DNA of 64,000 nt from NCBI RefSeq assembly GCF_000224145.3, contig NC_020174.2, positions 3,725,026 through 3,789,025 of the forward strand, in the 5' to 3' direction. The notes beneath the pieces were generated by a model. The model saw nothing but the letters and a program-made list of their open reading frames with translations. It was not told the origin of the DNA and ran no database searches. Shown one piece after another: positions 51,711 to 62,500 of the stretch. The translations under genes were made by a program, and so were the position numbers. Each line of letters begins with the position of its first letter. Positions within the stretch are counted from its first letter, which is position 1. This stretch comes from Ciona intestinalis (lineage: Eukaryota > Chordata > Ascidiacea > Phlebobranchia > Cionidae).

Positions 51711-54700
51711 ATGCCAGAAGAACACAAAGATAGTGAGGCCGTATACGACCCGAACAGTTTGCCAAGTCTTTTACCGATTTACTACAATTACATTTTCCCA
51801 TACGGACCGTACTGCAAATGGTTATTCTACGGCAGTAAAACTGGTACGTTTTTGTTTATTATTTTTACGCTAATGCCCTATTTTTGTTCAATAATTGTGC
51901 AATCGCGTGGTTTCATTAATAATACAGCGCTTTTACGGTATTGATTCTTTACTGCATTATCTAAAAAGATAAAATAGATGTTTCACCTGATAAGACTTAA
52001 AATAATTAGGTTTCTGATGCTGTATTAGTAATGTAGCTCCGAAACTACACAATGTATTCGTATTTTACCTCTCAATGATTTACCAGCTTTGTTGCCAATT
52101 TTACTCATTAAAACAAGAAAATATTTTGGTCCCAAAGGTAGTGGCTCGCTTTTCGAAAAGCGAGAATTCTCTTTCACTCTTCAAAATGACATTTACGTCC
52201 GATACCAATCTTTTGCATCTGAAGCTGAGTTCAGGAAAGAACTGAAGAAAATGAACCCATACAAAATTGATATTGGTGCCATTTATTCTGCTCCTGTGAG
52301 TTTGCCGATTGTTACATCCTGCATGTTTATGTCTTTCCAGCTATATTTTTATATTTTACATTTAAATTTGTGCACCATTCATACTTTAAGAACACTGAAT
52401 TCTGGAACTCTGAATCTAAAATCGCACCTAACTTAGATGTGCTCATTTTATTCTATATGGCACAGGTCCTGGATATGGTCAAAAAATATAAATAACACAC
52501 ACATATATTTATATCTTTCTTTGCTATTTATACTTTTTATTTAAATGCATATATTTTGTATTAACAGCTCTGAAATTTATCTTGACAGCCAAAACACCGA
52601 AATCGAGTTTCAGGTGGTTCATTTAAACCACTCACTAAAGAACTTGTGTTTGATATTGATATGACAGATTATGATGACGTAAGAAAATGTTGTCAGTAAG
52701 TTTCCATCTTTTACCAAATAGATTTGATAATATTAATAAAACAAGGGTCCCAATTTGGGACTTTTAAAAACCCTAACAAACTAAAAAATAAAAACGTTCT
52801 GGAACTAAAAGTAGTAAAGATCTAAAAAAATGGTAAGGAAAAAAGTCCAACTAATTGTATAAAAAAAGATATATGTATTATATATATGTATATTGCCTTA
52901 ATGGCATTGTTAGTGTCTTATTTAAATAAAAAAAGTCTGAAATATATTATCAGTCTTAACCAAAAAATGGGACTAATTTTACATAGACACAATTTACGAT
53001 GTTAAATTTGCATAAAATAAATTTGTTACTTACCTTTTTAGAGACACAATAGCACTTTATTATATAGAATACAACACAGATAACTTCATATAAGGTTTTT
53101 GTTATTTTTTTTAACAGGGGGGCAGACATTTGCAAAAAATGTTGGACATTAATGTCAATCGCGATCAAAATTTTAAACCGAGCCCTGAAAGATGATTTTG
53201 GGTTCAAACATTTACTTTGGGTTTATTCTGGAAGGAGGGGTGTCCATTGCTGGGTGTGTGATGAAAAAGTATGTGATTTAAATTAATAACTTAAAATTTC
53301 TAGTAGCATGCTTAAGTAGCAGATAGGGGCTGAGCCTTCTGCAAAAAGGGTGTAGGAGAATGCATTCTACACATTATTTCAATTAAGAATTTGTCTATTA
53401 TTAAAATATGAAAAAAAAGGATTTAGTTTGCTGTTTACCTGCCAATAATTTCAAAGTTTTTATTCCTTATCAAATAAAGGTTGACCGGATATTCCGTTTA
53501 CCATTAACCTATTTAGTATTGGTTTTTTTATAATGATATCCAAATGTATTTCAGCTATGCATTACATTTTTTTCACAAAAAATCACTTTTTCAAATTTGT
53601 GGTTGAAAGTAGTATTTTGTAATGCAGGCAAGGTCATTGTCAGCACACGCACGTTCATCAATTGTTGAATATCTGAGTTTAATTCAAGCAGGAAACCACG
53701 AGAAACGAGTAACATTAAGGGACCCTGTACACCCCTATATCAGGTAAGTGATGCCACATTATTTTTACCAACAATGAAATAAATGTAACTTTTATATACT
53801 TAATATTATATACTAGGTGTTGTATACTTGATTGTTCTTTGTTAACTACCAAATTGGGCAAGAAAATAGAATGAAAAGGTGTCCCATATTTCCCAACCCT
53901 ACTATTTGTATATATATATACCATTTTGTAGAAATTGTCACCAAGTAATACGTTCCTACTGGGATAAATACGCGATAGAAGACCAAGGTTTTCTGGACGA
54001 AGACAAAGATGTCGCAAAAGTCTTAAAACTTATTTCTGACTTGGACGTGAGAGAAAAAGTGGAAAAACAGTTTGCGGGTAAAAATTCTGCTGAGCGATGG
54101 AAAAAGTTAAGAGAGACCTGCACTTCAACATATGAATCTGTAAATATTTATACCTTTTTCTATACTAGTTATAGTGATAAGTGGTTTAGGTGTAAAATAA
54201 AAGTCTTATCTTATGGCCAAAAAGCTTGCTTTAAAGTATGGATGGACCTCACGCTCAAAAATTAGAATAGAAATGCATGGAATATATTCAATTGGAATGC
54301 CATAGTAATGCAATGTAACTTATATTAAAATTTAGATGTTTCCCTTGCCTATTACATGAGCTGTACCCTAAATATACACATAGGTGACATAACCCATATA
54401 TTTTCCAGGACCCCAAAAGAAATCGCAAACTCAGATATACTTCGCATGAAATAATGATGGAGTTCTGCTTTCCAAGGCTTGATGTGAATGTCAGTAAAGG
54501 AATCAACCATTTACTGAAAAGTCCATTTTGTGTTCACCCAAAGACAGGTACTGTGGAAAACAACATTACATACTCTAACACATAGGTTTCTATAGATCTT
54601 TTTTCATGAACAGTTGTTTTTGCTCGTTTTAAAATATTACTCAATTTTCACATATAATTTTAAAATATACATTAGATTTAAAACTGCATAGTTAGTGAGT

Positions 54701-56380
54701 AATTTAACAATTGGCTTGATCAAATCTGTCCTTTATTATAAACATTATACTATTGAAACAATTTGAAAGTATTTATTACAGTATTTTAAATTAAACATGA
54801 TAATAGAAATTATTAGCACCCAACACTGCTTAATTATTAAGTAATTTATGAAAATCGATTTTTTTTCTTTCACCTAAAGTTGGGCAAATTTTATTTAACC
54901 CGTTTTTATCACAAGTTTACAAAGGACGTACCCATTTATAATAGCTCTGCTTTCTGTTTTTCTTATTACAGGACGAGTATGTGTTCCGATTGATGTCTCA
55001 AGAGTTGACGAGTTTGACCCTTTTGCTGTGCCAACTATAAGGTACAGAACACATGTAATTAGGGATTACTATATAACACATGCACTTACAAATTTACATT
55101 TGCTATATCGTTCGACGCTGTAGCACAGTTGGTTAGCACACATGCCTCAAACCCAGAGGTAATGGGTTCAAGGCTCGCCGGTGTTACCATTGTGGGCGTA
55201 TGTTTCCCTGGGCAAGACACTTAACGGCAATTGCTAAAACCTAGTGATCAATAATGCGTTCTCCAAATAATCAGCCACACATAAACCACTCCCCCCCCCC
55301 CAAAAAAAAATAACACCTAAAAAGTAACATAAATGGTAACTTGTAAGCTGGCACAAGGTGTATGAAACAAAACACCCGTGTTTAACAATTGTCGTTTTCC
55401 GACCACTCATGGATAAAGTAAGTTACATTCATTCATAACAATAACAAATACATTTCCAGTTGCTATAACTTCATGTACAGATTTTCGTTGGTAAACAAAA
55501 ATCAATTTTACCATTGCCATGTTATAGATTATATTGTAATCTCAGGTTTAGATTTATTTTATTTCCATTCCAGTGACTTGTGCACCCAAGTAGAAAAGAG
55601 TGAAATTACTCCAAATGAAAAGACCGAGACTCTTGATACTGAAGTACAAGAGGCAGGAGGTGATAATTTACATTTTGCTTTTCTGAAATTTCTGTAAACT
55701 ATTTTGTAAAAATAAATTACCTTGTACACAAAATTTAAAAATGTCCTCGTTTAGCATTAATATTAGTCACTTAGCACTTTTTCAAGAGAGGTATTTGCAG
55801 CACTAAGTGGTATTACTGCAAAGAGTAGGACTGCATATAATCCAATTTCAATTATTCCTTTATAGTGTCTTTTTTAATAAATGATACTTTAAAATTCTAA
55901 ACCTTCTAAAACAATAACATTTATACAAAATCACGCCTTTTATCCAAAAAAAATTTTTTTATCAATAAGCCTGTTGTTTTAACAACTGTTGTTCAACTTG
56001 TTTTACCGATACTACCTGTTTTTTTGTTTTTGTCAACTCTTTTGTTCTTCGTTATCGTGACCGAAGAGACGAAATAAATTTCATTCATTCATTCATGTGT
56101 TAAAACTTTAACACAAAACTTTAGCCAATTCAAAAGAATTTGGAATAAATCATATAAATTGAACTTAGATTCCTCCAACACCAAGAAGTTGTTTAGAAAG
56201 ACCTCCCTTCAAGAATATATGAAACCATTCGATTCACTTCTTGAAAACCTCCAGAAAGAAGCAGCAAAACAAAACTTGATTTTACAAAGTGGTAAGCATT
56301 TCATTTTAATAAACATACAGTGTATCAGGCCATATTATACAACACTTGTGTTTTTTACAGATTTGAAAGGCGAATTTTAA
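51711..56380 (+). CDS. PRIM1: DNA primase small (catalytic) subunit
   Basis: Eleven exons: 51711-51843, 52087-52295, 52589-52695, 53118-53268, 53628-53743, 53932-54139, 54409-54547, 54972-55041, 55574-55659, 56169-56291, 56361-56380. All phases agree; 453 aa, against 420 in human. PRIM1 makes RNA primers for DNA replication in the polymerase alpha-primase complex. Seen: [18 protein letters not shown] at the start, [18 protein letters not shown], the catalytic aspartates in [10 protein letters not shown], the four zinc cysteines in [28 protein letters not shown], and [20 protein letters not shown]. The end, DLKGEF, matches human DLQKDF. Exon 2 adds about ten residues ([10 protein letters not shown]) where human is shorter; its 5' border is therefore less sure. 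MITE and SINE pieces lie in introns 5 and 8. Confidence 0.97.
53808..53907 (+). mobile_element. MITE right half
   Basis: TTTGTTAACTACCAAATTGG and GGTGTCCCATATTTCCCAAC. It ends 24 bases before PRIM1 exon 6. Confidence 0.82.
55112..55440 (+). mobile_element. tRNA-derived SINE, full length
   Basis: Best copy of the family. A-box-like TGTAGCACAGTTGGTTAGCA, B-box GGGTTCAAGGCTCG, body GGGCAAGACACTTAACGGC, then C and A runs, GGCACAAGGTGTATGAAACA and the tail AAAGTAAGTTACATTCATTC. In PRIM1 intron 8. Confidence 0.88.
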
Positions 56381-56404
56381 ACTGGAAGATTTAGGCTTCA
56401 CCTG

Positions 56405-56508
56405 GAAACTAAGAAATCACAGTACTTGAAAATAAAAGATTGTAGACATTACTTTTCTGGACATATTACTAAAAAATCACAGTATTTATAAATAAAAAAT
56501 CTGGACAT
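56405..56508. repeat. Tandem duplication with poly(A) signals
   Basis: Two ~62-bp units, each with AAATCACAGTA, AATAAA and TGGACAT or TAGACAT. AATAAA occurs at 56431-56436 and 56491-56496. The repeat fills nearly all the space between the PRIM1 and ARMC3 stop codons. Confidence 0.75.
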
Positions 56509-56509
56509 G

Positions 56510-59500
56510 TTAGATTGATTTGTACTGGACAGCTTCAGGGCTGTCTGTTCTTATCAGCTTTCCTGTATCGTGCATCAAATCAATGATGTAGCGCGTTGGA
56601 GGGTACCGAGCTGCTCCTTTTTCAAGCGAGGCAGCGATCGTTACTTCATTCCACGCCCTATTGTACTCTCCGCGCACCAGTGAGCATGGTACACCAATTT
56701 TATCAGCCAGCACCTGTGAAAATGAAGTTGTACCTTTCAATCCCAATGCAGACTTGAACTGTTAAACTATGGTCTCGAATTTAGGGTATATATAGTACTG
56801 TGGGTAAGATGTGATACCGTTAACACATAAATTTACTTGTTTTAAACAATTAAATAAAAACACGTTAACACTTTTAAAGTTGCAAGGCCACGATTGTTTA
56901 TTTCTGTAAATATTTTTGCGTTTTACCAAATGAATAAAAACATATCCAATCTTGCGGTAATGTGCCAATCCTGGCGTAAATTCTAGAACCCATGGCGTGC
57001 CACGCCGTGGGACCTTAGTCACCCATATAGAATAGCATGTCCAATCTTACCCCACCTTACTCTATATATTTCAATCTCACTGCCGGACTTAAATTATATT
57101 ACCGTAGTCAGTTTATGCTAAAACTTCTTTCCTTATCATATGATGTTTTTTTTGTTTTTTTTACGTGAATATCACCTTGTACAATAAAGCTCTGTGGTAA
57201 TGAATTCCATATTGAATCTTCCCGATTGGAATGATGTTTGATTTGAGGTCATACTTCAACTCAGCGATATGAAGCTCCCAACTAAAGTCCGACATTTTAC
57301 CCCGGTCGATCTCGCCACCCATTTTATCAACCACAAATCTAAGAAATGAAACAGCAGAATTTTTTACTAGATGTTCAACTAAATTTTTTTGATAATGTTT
57401 TAAATTGTCAAAATATTTGTGGTCTAACCACAAATCTGAAATAAAATGGCAGAATTTTCTTTTAGAAATATTTAAATTATTTTATTTTTTTTAAAAGTAG
57501 GCTTTGTATGGTATAAGTAATTTGGGTTACTGTTTTAAGTTGTCATAACATTTGTGGTCGGAATAAAACAAAGAATATTAAATGTTATTTGTCGAGTCTT
57601 ATAAACCTGTTGGTAGTTCTAAAATATTTGGTTAACTGAGTCAGTTTATTACATAGCAAAGTTAAAGTAAACAGGCAGCATCTCAGTGCAGTGCTAAAAC
57701 ACCCATTGAAACAATAAAAAAACACTATTATAGTAGGGTGGGGAAGACGGGATACCTTTAGCACATAATGTCCAAACATCCTGGTCATGGTTTAAACAAT
57801 TAACAACAGTTTATTGGAGCCATGAGGATATGGTTCTATAATTCCCTAAATGATTTTTGTTCACTACCAAATGGAACAGGAAAATAGAAGGAAAAAGTGT
57901 CCTATCTTCCCCCACCCTACTATACAATATTTTGCTTACTGCGCCAAGGCCACAATTTGCTCTCTTGTTGAGGGCATTGGGAGAATATATTTGGTCACAT
58001 TATCGAAATAGCTCTGCAACACATTGTCCACTGGAGGGTGATAGACACCATCTGAAACAACAAACCCTCAGTACAAAGCAACCAACATAATATAATGTTA
58101 GTACATGCATTAATTGCTTGTAGGATTAATGTTAGAAATGACTTTGTTAGAAATGGATCAGATTTAGATTTGATTCGTTAAATACTAAATTTTGATTCTA
58201 AATTTTTTAATTATCGTATTTCTACTCTTTATCTTAAAAAGATGCAATATTTTTTGATCAGTTACTGACTATTATCAAGATAGTGCAACCTTTTAATAAT
58301 AGATTAACTAAAGCTATGTGACCTATATCTTTCATATTATTAACATTTGGTTCCATGCTTGGGCATTACAATACACCTTACAGGTCACAATTTTTTTTGA
58401 AAGCAATATTTTACCCGTACTATGGCAAAATGGTTAGCGCGCCTGTCTGTAACCCAGAGGTAATGAGTTAAAGACTCGTCGCTGCTACCATTGAGGGCGT
58501 ATGTGTCCTTGGGCAAGACACTTAACGGCAAAAGCTCCAACCCAATGGTCACTAATGGGTTGTCCAAATTATCAGCCACACATAAAAAATTCCCAACAAA
58601 GTAACATACTTGGTAACTCGTAATTTGGCACGAGGTGTATGAAACAGAACACCCATTCTTAACAACTGTCGTTTTTCGGCCACGAGGATAAAGTAAGTTA
58701 CATTTATTTAGCTGCCACAGGTTGCACACACCTGGCTTTTGTTAGTTACATGTTCTCTAAAACTAATGATTTGGATAAAACATGACACATGCATGCAATG
58801 GAGTAGCATGTTTTTGAAGTTTCTATTTTTATATTAGCTTGGTTAGCATGCACTTGCTGCATGGTTTAACCTTTACTTGCGAGCTGCTTTTGCAATTCCT
58901 GTTCTATTTGAAGCGCTTTTAGTCGAATCGCTAAATAATTGTGAAAATTATTGCAGGAATTATTATAAGTTTTTACTGCGCCATATCTTAATTACAGGTT
59001 TAAATTATTTGCAAAATATCAGTCTTAAAAAACATTATTTTTTAAATATACCTTACCTTTTGCTAAACGATAAATTCATTTTTGATTCAGTACATTTTTA
59101 TAACCTACAAATCTTTTTACCTTCTTTTTCTGCTCGAATTCTCTCAGCTTCTTCACGCATCAGTGCTTCCTTGTCTTTCTTTTTTCTTTAAAAAAGGTGT
59201 TAAGTTTATTGAAGAATATTTATTCCGTGTTTTGGGTAAATAACAAACAAAAACTTTATCTGCTAAAAGGACTTGCCAGCTGTTATCCAAAAATGGCAGA
59301 TTCAAGGCTTTATGCTCCAACCATAGTAGGCCAGTCTCCTTAAGCAATACACTTAGAATATTTTTTAAAACTTATTGACCACTAATGGTTATTTAAACTA
59401 TCTGCTATAAATAATGATCGCCCATAGAGTTATGTATGTGTACACTATATACAATTACAGCTGTGTGACATAGAGCAGTGCTCTTCAACCTTTTATGAGT

Positions 59501-62500
59501 TGGTGAACCCCTAAAGTTGTTGCGTCGAACTCATGCCCCCCTGATTGCTTTAACGTAAAACTAATGAAGTTTCACAATTCCTAGTGATGCAAGATATAGA
59601 ATTCATATAAAAAAATGTAGGAAAGTGGCTAAATTGGGTAAAAAAGTTTAAAATGAAAAAATATTGCTGAAAATTGTTGAAGTTTGTGATGCACCCTTGT
59701 ATACCTTTTTGCACTGGTGCACCCCTGGCATATTTTGGTGCACCCTAGGGTGCACCGTGCACACCGGTTGAAGAGCACTGACATAGAGAACCTGTGTTAT
59801 AATATGTGACCTATCGCGCTAAATATTAATAACAGTCGTTTGTGTAGCAACTTGGTGTAGCTGTGTATTTAACTGGACTTTTAACTTTTTTAATATTTAT
59901 AGTTACCTTCTTGTATAAGATGCCTTGGAACTGACTCTGCTTCCTTTTTCAGAAGAATCATCTTGAGATTTAACACTAAACAAAATGTAAAATGTAAACA
60001 TGGTGAATTTAATATGGTGACATCAACATTATTCATGACTCAACTTGTATTAAATAGACTTATTTTAATGTTTTAGGTGATGAAATCATATTTGTTTTTT
60101 GGATTTTGATTTTCAATGTTTTTATTCTGACAAACAACCAAAGAATTAAAGCGGCGAAAAGTTGTGATTTTAACCAATGTATTATTTTCATTTGTTTAAG
60201 TGAACTGATGTTACAATTTCATCAGTTTAAAGGTTAGTATGATTTAAATTAAAGCAAGACAGTCTTGCTTTTTTATATTAGTGTAACAAAAACAAAGCAG
60301 CACAAGCATGCAAATCATGGAAACAAAATTATAAGTGCAAGCAACGGAAAGGAACAAAAAATGAGCAAAATCCTTTAAAGAAATCATTGTCCAAGCCAAA
60401 TCAAGCAGCTTGGGGGCAAAAATAACTGATTTGAATTTAGAAGGCATGGGCCTATATAAATGCATGCGAGCAGAAGCTGCAATACTTGGGGGCAGGGCTC
60501 CGGGCCACGGCAGGGGAGTTCAGGGCCTCCGAACACACACCTGGCTCCGTGCCATCCATACTAAGCTGGGACTCTGTTGGACGATTGTCCAAATCTCCCT
60601 CCAGCTCTTCCTCTTCCCTGCTCCAATTGCGTCGAGACATAATTTAAAATTCTCAAAAAAAATATCTTATAAACATTTTTTAAATCGCGAAAAATTGCGT
60701 TCCGGAATTAAAGGTTGAATAAATCAGTTCCTGTTTGTATATAGGTGGCTGGCTGTTTCCGCGTTAAAAACATTTCAGTTTACAACAAACTTCCAAAATT
60801 GCAAACAAATCACTTTCAACACAGTCAACTCACTTCACAAGACTGCAATTCCACTCCAAATTAACAGCAATCAATTCACAATATGCATATCACTTACACG
60901 TCTGTGGCTTTACAGTTAACCAGGAGAATTGGTCTTTTTTGATTGACTTCCTGTTTCGAAATTTCGTCCAGAGTGAAAAACTTACTTTCCGGTCGCAGCT
61001 GTTCAGGTTTAATTTATTAATAATAATAACTTTATTTGTCTATTCAATTACGGTAGTGAAGATTTAGGAATATTTTAACTGTAAAGACAGAATATAGCGA
61101 CAAAACAACAGTTGTTAAAACTTGCTTACAGTTAAAAACATATTTGCATTTATTTGGAGGAAAATAAGCGTGGTCGCTACACCTAGCAGACAAAGAGCCA
61201 TTTATGTTTAATTATTATCAAGTTAAACTTCTAATGGAAACTAAAATGTGCGTAAAGACACGATGGGTACAATAGAGAGAGCCGGCTTTAAAAAGGATTG
61301 GACCAAAGATTGGGCCATGATTTGTGAATTCGTTAAAAATAAGTTACAGTAGCAAAATATTGGCAAACTTACCTGGCCAGCATCATAGAAACCATCCGTT
61401 ATAATATTATGTGAAGCAAGACGGCCTGTTAAGCTGTACTTCGCTGGCAGATTGCTGTCAAGCAACTTTTCAAAGGCAGCCACACTAAAGTTGTTACAGC
61501 GTTGTTCAGAAGAATTTATCTCCTGAAGAATTTCAAGACCTCTGCGAGTAAAAAAATTAAAAAATGGTAAAAGTCTTGTATTATGTATAGGATTTTGTAA
61601 TAGTTTTTGATGTACATTTATAAGCTGTGTCTTTGTATGAGGACCGAAGGCACATAGCTCATAAGAATGGTAACCATATAGATAAAAATAAGATAAAGTT
61701 GATAAAAGGGAAAAGTTGTTTAACTGGCTACAAAAAATAGTCTATATCGAATTTTTTTGGTAAACAAAACTGTATTTTTGAGATATAGTGCAATTTTTTT
61801 GCACATAATATGTGTTGCCTTGATTACAAATAGGAATGCACATTACAGAATTTCGAATCCATGAGATTCGAATCCTTATATATTCGAATCTAATTACGGG
61901 ATTCGGTATTCTGTTTAATGACGTCATTACACGTCATCTCATATACTATATTAACAATTTTTGAATCTTATTAATTTTGAAAAAAAATATTTTTGTGTTT
62001 GTGGGACTTTCGAGAGTAAACGTTTCGTAACGTCTTTTCATAGCCTGCTATACGTTTCATGACGCAAAAACTACCCAATAGTACAATTTTTAATCATTTT
62101 ACAACTCAAGATCCAACAAGGCTGTTATGAAAGGGTCAATAAACTGACTTTTGTGGGTAAATTTTTTTTTTCCTATAAATATAAAAAGATTCGAAATTCT
62201 AGATTCGGAATTCTAGATTCGAATTAAAGTATTCTAGGATATCCTAGAATACCTAATTATTCTGTAATGTGCATCCCTAATTACAAACTTATATTAAAAT
62301 TAGCTTAGCAGAAAGTAATGTAAAATTTATGCAGATCACCAAATTGAACGACTAACTTAATTGACCTACAAGTGTATATCACTCTAAGCGAAACATACAT
62401 CCAACTTTCATAGGTCAAATTTATATATATTTGTATAACTCTCTTTTTTATTATACTAAGTAATAACAGTTTTATTATGGCTTGTAATATATTAAGTTAT

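Noticed and set aside
55112-55185. tRNA gene
   Set aside because: A and B boxes are recognisable, but the same head is followed by the same non-tRNA body in many copies and no proper acceptor stem forms. It is the SINE head.
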